A stretch of DNA of 64,000 nt. Source: Natronocella acetinitrilica (GTDB lineage: Bacteria; Pseudomonadota; Gammaproteobacteria; Nitrococcales; Aquisalimonadaceae). Under the pieces are notes generated by a model. That model did no database searches and was not told the DNA's origin. It saw nothing but the letters and a program-made list of their open reading frames with translations. This document shows, one piece after another, positions 44,888-53,140 of the stretch (position 1 is its first letter; the number at the start of each line of letters is the position of its first letter). Position numbers and translations under genes: made by a program. The stretch is taken from NCBI RefSeq assembly GCF_024170285.1, contig NZ_JALJXV010000002.1:186001-250000 (forward strand), written 5' to 3'.

Positions 44888-46654
44888 CTAGTCGGCCCGC
44901 GGCACGCGAACGCTTTCCACCAGCTCCTGGATGTGATCCGGCGGCGGAGCGGTCACCTTCGACACGCCATAGGCGACACCGAAGTTGATCAGCGCACCGA
45001 TCACCCCAAAGCCGGTTGGGTTGATACCGAAGAACCAGCCAGTGGGGTTGTCCGGCAGCAACGCCGTCTGCGGGAAGAAGAAGAAGCCCTTGAAGATGAA
45101 GATGTAGAGCAGTGTGCTCAACAGACCGGCCAGCATGCCGGCAATGGCCCCTTCCTTGTTCATCTTCTTGAAGAAGATACCCATCATCAGCGTCGGGAAC
45201 AGGGAGGCTGCAGCAAGACCGAAGGCCAGTGCCACCACCTCCGCCGCGAAGCCTGGCGGATTGAGCCCCAGATACCCTGCAAGAACGATGGCACCCCCCA
45301 TACTGATTCGCGCCGCCAATAGTTCGGACTTCTGCGAGATGTTGGGCGTGAATGTCCCCTTCAGGAGGTCATGGGAGATGGATGACGATATAGCGAGCAA
45401 CAGACCTGCCGCAGTGGACAGCGCTGCCGCGATACCCCCTGCCGCCACAAGGGCGATCACCCAGTTTGGCAGCCCGGCGATTTCCGGGTTGGCCAGCACC
45501 ATGATGTCGCGGTCAAGCCGCACGATCTCGCTACCTTCCCAGCCGTATTCCTCACGGGCCATCGCGGCAAACTCGGGATTGTTGGCGTTGTAGTACTGCA
45601 GACGCCCGTCCTCGTTCTTGTCCTCGAAGGCCAGCAGGCCGGTCTGCTCCCAACGCAGCATCCAGTCAGGCTTGTCATCGAAGCGCAAGTTGCCGTCCTC
45701 GGCACCTACTTCGCCCGGCTGGACTGTGTTGATCAGGTTCCAGATGGCCATGGCACCCACCGCCGGTGCAGTGGTGTAGAGGATGGCGATGAAGACCAGG
45801 GCCCAACCGGCGGACTTACGCGCGTCGCGGATACGCGGCACGGTGAAGAAACGCACGATAACGTGGGGCAGGCCAGCGGTACCGATCATGAGCGAGATGG
45901 TGAGCAGGAACATGTTGAACTGCGTCATCGTCGCCCCGGATGCCGTATAGGCGGCAAAACCGAGATCCACCAGCGTCTGGTCAAGTGCCTCGAGCAGGTA
46001 ACGGCCGTCGTCCACGGTGGAGCCCAGACCGAACTGCGGGAACGCGTGGCCCGTGAGCTGAAGCGAGATGAAAATCGCAGGCACGGTATAGGCGAAGATC
46101 ATGATGCAGTACTGGGCGATCTGGGTGTAGGTGATGCCCTTCATGCCGCCAAACACGGCGTAGATGAACACAATCACCATGCCCGAGACCAGACCAACGG
46201 TCAGGTCCACCTGCAGGATGTTGGAGAAGGCGATACCCACACCACGCATCTGCCCGATAACGTAGGTGATGGACATGGCCAGCAGCGAAATCACCGCCAC
46301 CACGCGCGCCGTCTTCGAGTAGAAGCGGTCGCCGATAAATTCCGGCACGGTGAACTTGCCGAACTTGCGCAGATAGGGTGCGAGCAGCAGAGCCATCAGC
46401 ACGTAGCCGCCGGTCCAGCCCATCAGGTAGGCGCCGCCGCTGTAGCCCAGGAAGGCTATCAGGCCGGCCATGGAAATAAAGCTTGCTGCGGACATCCAGT
46501 CCGCCGCAGTGGCCATGCCGTTGGCAACGGGATTGATACCCTTGCCGGCCACGTAGAACTCACTGGTGGTACCGGCCTTCGCCCAGATGGCGATACCGAT
46601 ATAGATAGCAAAGGTTATGCCCACCACGATAAAACTTAACGTTTGCAGATCCAT
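44888..46654 (-). CDS. VC_2705/ActP-type sodium:solute symporter
   Basis: The 588-residue integral membrane protein belongs to the SSS family, with about 13 hydrophobic helices. Family segments include YVAGKGINPVANGMATAADWMSAASF near the start, GWTGGYVLMALLLAPYLRKFGKFTVPEFI, and PFDISLSSG-type helices late. A hydrophilic insert (about 310-395) is typical of the VC_2705 branch. The relative ActP imports acetate and similar short carboxylates with sodium. It starts 13 bases after the DUF4212 gene, its normal partner. A terminator follows at 44774. Confidence 0.9.
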   Translation of the reverse strand: MDLQTLSFIVVGITFAIYIGIAIWAKAGTTSEFYVAGKGINPVANGMATAADWMSAASFISMAGLIAFLGYSGGAYLMGWTGGYVLMALLLAPYLRKFGKFTVPEFIGDRFYSKTARVVAVISLLAMSITYVIGQMRGVGIAFSNILQVDLTVGLVSGMVIVFIYAVFGGMKGITYTQIAQYCIMIFAYTVPAIFISLQLTGHAFPQFGLGSTVDDGRYLLEALDQTLVDLGFAAYTASGATMTQFNMFLLTISLMIGTAGLPHVIVRFFTVPRIRDARKSAGWALVFIAILYTTAPAVGAMAIWNLINTVQPGEVGAEDGNLRFDDKPDWMLRWEQTGLLAFEDKNEDGRLQYYNANNPEFAAMAREEYGWEGSEIVRLDRDIMVLANPEIAGLPNWVIALVAAGGIAAALSTAAGLLLAISSSISHDLLKGTFTPNISQKSELLAARISMGGAIVLAGYLGLNPPGFAAEVVALAFGLAAASLFPTLMMGIFFKKMNKEGAIAGMLAGLLSTLLYIFIFKGFFFFPQTALLPDNPTGWFFGINPTGFGVIGALINFGVAYGVSKVTAPPPDHIQELVESVRVPRAD

Positions 46655-46667
46655 GTTGTCGGGCCCC

Positions 46668-46946
46668 TTATTCTTCGTAAACGTCGTACTGGCGATCCAG
46701 CTTGTTCATGCGCCAGGCGTAGAAGAAGATCAACGCGATGAACGTGTAGATCGAACCCTGCTGGGCGAACCAGAAGCCCAGCGGATAACCCGCGATCTGG
46801 ATTGCATTCAGGGGCTCGACCAGGATGATCCCGAACACCAGGGACACCAGGGCCCAGATCCCCATGCACCATGCAATGATGCGCAGATTGGTTTTCCAAT
46901 ACTCCGAACGTGAAGCCGTTCTTGCTGCCTTGTCGTCATCAGTCAT
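46668..46946 (-). CDS. DUF4212 family membrane protein, symporter partner
   Basis: The 92-residue protein has two hydrophobic helices (LRIIAWCMGIWALVSLVFGIIL and IYTFIALIFFYAW) and the conserved GYPLGFWFAQQGSIY stretch between them. DUF4212 proteins accompany VC_2705-type sodium:solute symporters across gammaproteobacteria and are likely small subunits of the transporter; the role has not been shown here. It is transcribed from the NTase gene at 46983 upstream and is followed by the symporter 13 bases later. Confidence 0.9.
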   Translation of the reverse strand: MTDDDKAARTASRSEYWKTNLRIIAWCMGIWALVSLVFGIILVEPLNAIQIAGYPLGFWFAQQGSIYTFIALIFFYAWRMNKLDRQYDVYEE

Positions 46947-46982
46947 GACGCTCCTCCTCCTCAGGGTTGTGGTGCGACGACT

Positions 46983-48911
46983 TCATAGCTGATAGTCCGT
47001 CGCGATTCTTGCCTGTAACTTCCGTGCCTCCCGAAATGCTTCCTTGAGAATTCGTCGGTCCAGCGGATTGAGCCGGTCCGGCGCCACGTGATTGCTCAAT
47101 GGCTCGCCGGCGGCGGCCTGCTCCTGGTTGGTGCGCAGACGCAATAGCTGGATGTATTCATAGGCCTCGACCCAGGCTTCGGCATCGTGCGCCCGCACCG
47201 CGCCGGCGCGGGCGGCACCCCGCAGGCGCTCGGTGGTGTTGGTCGCCGGGACGTGGTTGGCCAGGGCGAGTATGCGGGCGGCATCGACGAACGGTGCCAC
47301 CCCATTCAACTTGAGATTCAGGGTGTTGGGGTGTTCGCCGCCGGTGCTCAGCTTGAAATCGCGGATCACCCCCAGGGGCGGTCGCAGGTTGAGGGCGTTC
47401 ATTGCCATCTGCTTGCGAAAGCGACTGTTACCGGCGGTGCGGGTCAGCAACCAGTCCCGCAGCGACTCGGCGGCGGCATGATCGCCATGCAGCACACGGA
47501 AGTCGAAATAGATCGAAGCCTTCAGCAGGTGCTCGGGGGTTCCCTGGTCCACCCAGCGGCGGAATCGCTCCTGCCACTCGTCGGCACTGAGGCAACAATC
47601 GGGGTTGCTGGCCATGATGTTGCCCGTGCAGAGCGGGTAGCCGCATCGGTCCAGCGATTCGTTGATCCGCCGCGCCCAGGGCGTAAAAGCCGCCCGAATC
47701 GCCTCGGCGGATGTCTCACCCTGCGGGGTCGCAAAGATGATCCCGTTGTCCTGGTCCGTCTTGAGCGTCTGCTCGCGACGTCCTTCGCTACCGAACACCA
47801 GCCAGGAGAAGGTGACCTCCGGCAGATCCTCGGCTTCTTCCAGATGCAGGTCGATGATTCGGTTGGCAATACGATCGTTGAGCAGGGCGATGATCTGGGT
47901 GATCTGCCCCGCGCGCATGCCCTGGGCAATCATCTGTTCCACCAGTTGGCGAATATCGCGGGTGATGCTGCTCAGGGTGTCCACGGAGGTGGCCCGCGCG
48001 ATGGCGCGACTGAGATTGACCAGCCCGACCCGCTGCAGCGTGAAAAGATCCCGCTCGGAGACCACACCACGCAGGCGACCCCGGTCCACCACGCAGATGT
48101 GGCGAATACCATGCTGGGCCATCAGCATGGCCGCCTCGAAAGCAAAAGCCGACCCCGGCAGGGAGATGGGGTTCGGCGTCATCACCGATTCGATGGGCTG
48201 GTCCAGGGAAGCCCCCGGCAGGGCGACCCGCGACAACAGATCCGGCAGCGTGAACACACCGAGTGGACGCAGCTCGTCATCGCTGATCACCATGCTGCCC
48301 ACATGTTGGGCGCGCATGGTCTGCAGAGCCTCACGGATCGGGGTGTCCGGACGGCAGGTAACCGGTTCCTGACGAAGCCGTTCGTCAAGGCGGAAATTCA
48401 GTGTGGATCCGCCATCAAGGCCCTCCAGCGCGGTGCTGCGCACCTGACGCTGGACCTGACCGAACAGCGTCGCCAGCCGCCGGGTGCAGAAATCACTGAA
48501 TACGCGGGAGCGCTGAACAAGGCTGTCGAACACCGCAAGATCAAGTTGCAGGCAGCGCGTCTTCTCAACAGCGCGCCCCACGGTCTGTACCGGGCGGCGG
48601 GACAGCAACGCCCCGACCGGGAACATCTCACCGGGATGCAGCTCCCAGACGTGCGCACCGTCGCCACCGGTGGCCTCACCCCGGACTCCCCCATCGATGA
48701 TGATGAACAGCGTATCGGCAGCCCCGTTGTCCGGGTGGGTCAGCACGGCGCCGGCATCAAACAACCCGACTTTTGCGTGCTCCCCAAGGTAGGTGAGCAC
48801 CTCGGCTTCCATGTCCGCGAAGGGCTGATGCTGGCGCAGGAATTCGACAGCCGCGGCGGGAGACATCCGCGACTCTGTCAACTCCTCCTGTTTTTTGCGA
48901 TCTCTGCCCAT
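46983..48911 (-). CDS. DUF294-type nucleotidyltransferase with cNMP-binding and CBS domains
   Basis: The 642-residue protein has a cyclic-nucleotide-binding-like N domain (about 30-145, VELDxGAV-like GVRGEATGGDG), two CBS domains (about 180-295), the NTase motif GSEGRREQTLKTDQDN (374-389) with intact aspartates, and the DUF294_C helical end. It is the largest of three such NTases here. It leads the DUF4212/symporter transcript, so it is suited to control that transporter in response to nucleotide signals. ATG 48911 is supported by an AGGAA sequence at longer spacing; ATG 48869 is an alternative. A longer open frame extends upstream to 49112, but over the promoter region of the divergent two-component genes. 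Confidence 0.85.
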   Translation of the reverse strand: MGRDRKKQEELTESRMSPAAAVEFLRQHQPFADMEAEVLTYLGEHAKVGLFDAGAVLTHPDNGAADTLFIIIDGGVRGEATGGDGAHVWELHPGEMFPVGALLSRRPVQTVGRAVEKTRCLQLDLAVFDSLVQRSRVFSDFCTRRLATLFGQVQRQVRSTALEGLDGGSTLNFRLDERLRQEPVTCRPDTPIREALQTMRAQHVGSMVISDDELRPLGVFTLPDLLSRVALPGASLDQPIESVMTPNPISLPGSAFAFEAAMLMAQHGIRHICVVDRGRLRGVVSERDLFTLQRVGLVNLSRAIARATSVDTLSSITRDIRQLVEQMIAQGMRAGQITQIIALLNDRIANRIIDLHLEEAEDLPEVTFSWLVFGSEGRREQTLKTDQDNGIIFATPQGETSAEAIRAAFTPWARRINESLDRCGYPLCTGNIMASNPDCCLSADEWQERFRRWVDQGTPEHLLKASIYFDFRVLHGDHAAAESLRDWLLTRTAGNSRFRKQMAMNALNLRPPLGVIRDFKLSTGGEHPNTLNLKLNGVAPFVDAARILALANHVPATNTTERLRGAARAGAVRAHDAEAWVEAYEYIQLLRLRTNQEQAAAGEPLSNHVAPDRLNPLDRRILKEAFREARKLQARIATDYQL

Positions 48912-49002
48912 GGCGCCGCCGCAATTCCTGAACAATCCAACCGTAGTGCAGAATCTGTGCCTGTCACTGGGTTCCATGGAAAACAGTGGCTTAGATCGGC
49001 AA

Positions 49003-49066
49003 CAGTTATTTCTACTGTTACCCAACGTAACAAACTGAGGCTTTCGGTAACGAGTAGTTCGGTAAC
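49003..49066. promoter_or_regulatory. Cluster of GTAAC repeats between NTase and two-component genes
   Basis: In the 250-base divergent spacer, TGTTAC (49016-49021) and GTAACA (49027-49032) form a perfect inverted repeat, and TTCGGTAAC is repeated directly at 49043-49051 and 49058-49066, 15 bases apart. CAGTTA and CTGTTA (49003 and 49015) add further similar half-sites. An OmpR-family regulator, perhaps the product of 49162, could bind here and control itself, the symporter unit, or both. No such binding is shown. Confidence 0.55.
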
Positions 49067-49161
49067 ACTCGCAGCATTCGCTGCGCTCGACCGTTGGCCG
49101 TAAACCCGGCATTGTTGCGGAAACAGCGATCGAAACACTACTTCTCTGGGGAGCGTGTCAT

Positions 49162-49851
49162 TTGAGACTCCTGATTGTGGAAGACGAGGCGGCACTGCGC
49201 GAGCAGATTCATCAGCGGCTGAGCAGCGAGGGTTTTGTGGTGGACCTGGCAGAGGACGGCGACACCGGCCTGCACCTGGCCACTGACTATCCGGTGGACC
49301 TGGCCATTGTCGATCTCGGACTGCCAGGGCGTTCCGGGCTGGAGCTGATCCGGGAGTTGCGGGGAAAAGGCAGTCGCCTGCCGGTGCTGATCCTGACGGC
49401 CCGTGACGGCTGGCAAGACCGCGTTATCGGGCTTGAGAGTGGAGCAGACGACTATCTCACCAAACCCTTTCACTTCGAGGAACTGCTGGCACGGGTCAAT
49501 GCGCTATTGCGTCGCTCGGCCGGATGGGCCCATCCGGAACTGCCCTTCGGCCCCTATCGTCTGCATACTGCGAACAAGCAGCTCAGCTTCGATGGTGAAG
49601 ATATCCCCCTCACAGCCTATGAATACCGGTTGCTTGAGTACCTGGCATTCCGACCCGGGCAGGTGGTCTCCAAGCAGGACCTGACAGAACATCTCTACCC
49701 GGATGAGGCCGATCGTGACAGCAACGTGATCGAGGTCTTCATTCGGCGCCTTCGCCAGAAGCTGGACCCGGACAGCACACTGCAACCCATCGTGACCCAT
49801 CGCGGCCTTGGCTACAGCCTGCGTCAGGCAGATCACGACGAGGGGTCATGA
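49162..49851 (+). CDS. OmpR-family response regulator (PhoP-like)
   Basis: The 229-residue protein has a CheY-like receiver with acidic pocket residues Glu7/Asp8, the phosphoacceptor Asp51 (AIVDLGLP), Lys101 (LTKPFHFEELLARV), and a C-terminal OmpR/PhoB winged helix (SFDGEDIPLTAYEYRLLEYL, then NVIEVFIRRLRQKLD). The sequence order resembles PhoP of enterobacteria and pseudomonads. A TTG start at 49162 has GGGGAG eight bases upstream and gives the exact MRLLIVEDE start. The ATGA stop/start overlap with the kinase gene shows coupling. GTAAC repeats lie upstream at 49003-49066. Confidence 0.92.
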   Translation: MRLLIVEDEAALREQIHQRLSSEGFVVDLAEDGDTGLHLATDYPVDLAIVDLGLPGRSGLELIRELRGKGSRLPVLILTARDGWQDRVIGLESGADDYLTKPFHFEELLARVNALLRRSAGWAHPELPFGPYRLHTANKQLSFDGEDIPLTAYEYRLLEYLAFRPGQVVSKQDLTEHLYPDEADRDSNVIEVFIRRLRQKLDPDSTLQPIVTHRGLGYSLRQADHDEGS

Positions 49852-51188
49852 AGCGGACGTCCCTCGGGCGGCGGCTGCTTCTGGCTTCCACCCTGGTGGC
49901 CGCCGTATTCCTCGGTTTGACCGGACTGGCCCTGGATCAGGCTTATCGCAGCAGCCTGGCTGAGGCCACCCGGGACCGTCTGCAGAACCACGTCTATACC
50001 CTGCTCGCCGCGGCTCGGCTCGATGGTGGGCAACTACAGGTGCCCAGCGACCTGCCGGAAGCCCGCTTCCATCACCCGGAATCCGGGCTCTATGGACGCA
50101 TTCGCGACGGCAGTGGCAACACCATCTGGCAGTCCGAATCGTTACTGGGGCTGCACTGGCCCATGGGGCCGATTCCGGCGCCCGGAGAACTCACCTACAG
50201 CCTGCTGGAGCTGGATCAGGAGGGAAACCGCAGCCTGAGCTACGGCCTGTCATGGGAAGACCCGGACACGGGCACCGGGGTATTCATCGTGGACGTCGCC
50301 GAATCCCGCGCCGACGGCCTGCGTCAGCTGGGCGCGTTCCGCCAGACCCTTTGGGGGTGGCTCGGCGCCGCCGCCGCGGCCTTGCTGATCACCCAGGCGC
50401 TGATACAACGCTGGGGGCTCGCTCCCCTTCACCGTGCGGTGCGCGAACTGCAGGAGGTCAGGCGCGGCCGGCAGGATGTCCTGCAGAGCGAGTATCCGCA
50501 GGAACTGGAACCCCTCACCGACGGAATCAACCGTTTGTTGCGTGCCGAGCGGGAACGCCGCAGACAGGTGCAGCACAGCCTCGCTGACCTTGCCCATAGT
50601 CTCAAGACACCGCTCACCGTGCTGCGCGGCGCGCTGGAGAACCCGGGTGACGGGCGCAGTCGCCAGGACGTGCTCGACCAGATCAACCGCATTGACGCCA
50701 GCGTGCGCTATCAGCTGGCACGGGCCGGCCGCAGCCGCGAGCGCATGGGCGACCAGACCCCGGTGCGGCCAGTAGCGGAACGGCTGTTGCGGACGGTCGC
50801 GGCCTTGCGCCAACCCCTGCCCTTGCTGGATCTGGACTGCGACGCCACGGTGCACTTTCCCGGGCCGGAAGAAGAACTGCTGGAGCTGCTCGGTAACCTG
50901 GTTGAGAACGCAACACGGTATTGCGATGGCAATATCCGCCTGGCCGCCATGGACAACGGGCCAGGCACGTTGACCCTGGTGGTGGAAGACGACGGGCCCG
51001 GCATATCCGAGGCCTCCCGGCAGCGCGTACTCGATCGCGGCGAACGCGCCGACGAGCAGGCGCCCGGTTCAGGTATCGGGCTTGCCGTTGTGGCGGACCT
51101 CTGCCGCGCCTATGGCGGAACCATCACCATCGACACCGGCGACCTGGGCGGCGCACGCATCACGCTGACCATTCCCATGCCGGCCTGA
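49848..51188 (+). CDS. Sensor histidine kinase (PhoQ-like)
   Basis: The 446-residue kinase has two membrane helices (about 12-34 and 166-186) bracketing a periplasmic loop, a HAMP-like segment, a DHp helix with the phosphorylated His in LADLAHSLKTPLTVLRG, and an ATPase domain with N-box VENATRYC, EDDGPGI and GSGIGLAVV. The periplasmic part is of PhoQ-like size, but its metal or peptide sensing surface is not clear. It overlaps the regulator gene by four bases and gshA follows with 84 bases in between, making it likely that gshA has its own promoter. Confidence 0.9.
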   Translation: MKRTSLGRRLLLASTLVAAVFLGLTGLALDQAYRSSLAEATRDRLQNHVYTLLAAARLDGGQLQVPSDLPEARFHHPESGLYGRIRDGSGNTIWQSESLLGLHWPMGPIPAPGELTYSLLELDQEGNRSLSYGLSWEDPDTGTGVFIVDVAESRADGLRQLGAFRQTLWGWLGAAAAALLITQALIQRWGLAPLHRAVRELQEVRRGRQDVLQSEYPQELEPLTDGINRLLRAERERRRQVQHSLADLAHSLKTPLTVLRGALENPGDGRSRQDVLDQINRIDASVRYQLARAGRSRERMGDQTPVRPVAERLLRTVAALRQPLPLLDLDCDATVHFPGPEEELLELLGNLVENATRYCDGNIRLAAMDNGPGTLTLVVEDDGPGISEASRQRVLDRGERADEQAPGSGIGLAVVADLCRAYGGTITIDTGDLGGARITLTIPMPA

Positions 51189-51272
51189 AGTCCAGCCCCG
51201 CAACATTTCATTTTGACGGCGGGACGGGCACAATCCGCGTTTCCGATAGTTGGGTGGAGCGAATTCCGGCGC

Positions 51273-52844
51273 ATGTACAAGAGCAGCGAAAAACGTGTGA
51301 GCGGCCTCCAGCTCAACGGCGAACGCGGGCTACTGCGCGGCAGTCGCAAGGGTATGGAAAAGGAAAGTCTGCGGGTGACCGCCGACGGCACGATCTCTTC
51401 ACGCCCGCATCCGACGGCGCTGGGCTCGGCGCTGACCCACCCCTGGATTACCACCGACTATTCCGAGGCCCTGCTGGAGTTCATTACGCCTCCCTTCGAG
51501 GATGTGGATGACACCCTGCGCGTCCTCGCGGACATACACCGGTTCACCTACCACAACATCGACGACGAAATGCTCTGGGCAACCAGCATGCCCTGCATTG
51601 TCGGTGGTGATGCCAGCATTCCCATCGCAGAGTATGGGTCGTCCAATGTGGGAATGATGAAACATGTCTACCGGCGAGGCCTCGACTGGCGCTACGGTCG
51701 GGCCATGCAGGCGATCTCCGGCATTCACTTCAATTACTCGTTCAGCGAAGCGTTCCTGCAGGCCCTGCAGGCCACCGATGGCAGCGCCACCGACCCGGCG
51801 GCCTTTCGCTCCGCAGCCTATTTCGGACTGATCAGAAACTTCCAGCGCTACGGCTGGGTCATCCCGTTCCTGTTCGGGGCGTCTCCGGCGGTCTGCAAAT
51901 CGTTCACTGGCGGACAGAACTACCACTTCCAGATATTCGACGACTACACCTTCTATGAGCCTTGGGGCACGTCCCTGCGGATGAGCGATATCGGCTACAA
52001 GAACAAGGCTCAGGCGGGGCTGTCGGTTTCCTACAACGATCTGGACGGATACGTGGACAGCCTCACCGCCGCGATCAGCACGCCAGACACGGAGTACGGG
52101 CGCATTGGCACGCTGGTGGATGGCGAATGGCGGCAGCTGAACACCAACATCCTGCAAATAGAGAACGAGTACTACAGCTTCGTACGGCCGAAGGCCGTGG
52201 CACGCTCCGGCGAAAAGCCTACCATGGCCCTGCGCCGCGCCGGGGTCGAGTACGTGGAAATCCGGGCGCTGGATCTGAACCCGTTCGTCAATGTGGGCGC
52301 GGATGGCCGGGAGCTGCGTTTTCTCGAGACGCTGTTGCTGTTCTGCCTGTTGCAGGAAAGCCCGCCCATTGATGGCCATGAACTCGGCCGCATCAACTGC
52401 AATCAGGGCCTGGTGGCGCGGCAGGGCCGCGACCCTGACCTCAAGCTGTATCGCGCCGACGGCGCCACGGTGCCGCTGCGGGTCTGGGCCGAAGAGCTCA
52501 TGGAGGCTCTTGCGGGCCCCGCCGAGCTGCTGGATGAGTTGCGTGACGGCACACCCTATGGCGATGCCCTGCGGCTCTGCGCACAGCGTGTTCGTGATCC
52601 GGGCTGCACGCCGTCGGCCCGAGTGCTGGACACCATGCGGGACCAGGGCGAGAGTTTCATCGAGTTCGCCATGCGTGTTTCCGAGGAGCATCGCCGGCAG
52701 TTTCTTGCCGAACCCCTCTCACCGGAGCTTCGAGAACGCTTCGAGACCGCCGCCCGGGAATCCATCGCCGAACAGCAGGCCATCGAGGCAGCGGATGATC
52801 TGCCCTTCGAGGACTACCTCCAGCGCTATTTCAATCAATGTTGA
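51273..52844 (+). CDS. gshA: Glutamate-cysteine ligase GshA
   Basis: The 523-residue protein matches type 1 gammaproteobacterial GshA: LLRGSRKGMEKESLRVT, ITTDYSEALLEFITPP, SGIHFNYSFS and VEYVEIRALDLNPF. The enzyme joins glutamate and cysteine with ATP in the first step of glutathione synthesis, in the cytoplasm. Length agrees with the E. coli enzyme (about 518). ATG 51273 follows GTGGAG by 12 bases; an in-frame GTG-type extension to 51213 would overlap the kinase 3' end. The gshB partner is not in the window. No terminator is visible at the 3' end, where repeats begin at 52881. Confidence 0.95.
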   Translation: MYKSSEKRVSGLQLNGERGLLRGSRKGMEKESLRVTADGTISSRPHPTALGSALTHPWITTDYSEALLEFITPPFEDVDDTLRVLADIHRFTYHNIDDEMLWATSMPCIVGGDASIPIAEYGSSNVGMMKHVYRRGLDWRYGRAMQAISGIHFNYSFSEAFLQALQATDGSATDPAAFRSAAYFGLIRNFQRYGWVIPFLFGASPAVCKSFTGGQNYHFQIFDDYTFYEPWGTSLRMSDIGYKNKAQAGLSVSYNDLDGYVDSLTAAISTPDTEYGRIGTLVDGEWRQLNTNILQIENEYYSFVRPKAVARSGEKPTMALRRAGVEYVEIRALDLNPFVNVGADGRELRFLETLLLFCLLQESPPIDGHELGRINCNQGLVARQGRDPDLKLYRADGATVPLRVWAEELMEALAGPAELLDELRDGTPYGDALRLCAQRVRDPGCTPSARVLDTMRDQGESFIEFAMRVSEEHRRQFLAEPLSPELRERFETAARESIAEQQAIEAADDLPFEDYLQRYFNQC

Positions 52845-52880
52845 GATTGTTTGCTAACACACCCGACCGGCGGGATCGGG

Positions 52881-52992
52881 GAACGTTGGTCCGGTACGCC
52901 GCTCATGGACACGCCGTGAACCCATCCCTGGGGGCTCGACAGCGACATCCCTGTCGCTGACGGTCCATAAGCGGCGCACCGGACCAACGTTC
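52881..52992. repeat. Palindromic intergenic repeat with 30-bp arms
   Basis: GAACGTTGGTCCGGT at 52881-52895 pairs perfectly with ACCGGACCAACGTTC at 52978-52992, and the similarity runs on to 30 bases with two mismatches (52881-52910 with 52963-52992). A smaller stem, CAGCGAC with GTCGCTG, lies inside. The 112-base unit can fold as a cruciform, like other bacterial MITE or intergenic repeat elements. It has no reading frame of note and lies between gshA and the attH-like gene. Confidence 0.75.
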
Positions 52993-53030
52993 GTGCCTGT
53001 GCGCGGCCCGTGGGCATGGCGACCGCCTTC

Positions 53031-53131
53031 GCGGTGCGTTACGGCCTTCGGCCTAACGCACCCTACGGGGGGCTCTGATCTGGCACGGGCTGATGTAGGG
53101 TGCTGTTAGCGCGCAGCGCGTAACGCACCGC
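53031..53131. repeat. REP-like pair of inverted palindromic units
   Basis: Two related palindromic units face each other: GCGGTGCGTTACGGCCTTCG-type sequence at 53031-53066 and the inverted, diverged form at 53095-53131. Each is itself nearly self-complementary, with outer ends GCGGTGCGTTA and TAACGCACCGC. The pattern is that of REP units found near gene ends in many gammaproteobacteria, often working as terminators or transcript stabilisers. It ends only ten bases before the attH-like gene's stop, so it may end both convergent transcripts. Confidence 0.7.
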
Positions 53132-53140
53132 AGGCAACCG

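Noticed and set aside
47187-49103. 638-codon open frame opposite the cNMP/CBS nucleotidyltransferase gene
   Set aside because: Complement of a well-supported gene with intact motifs; the frame has no family features.
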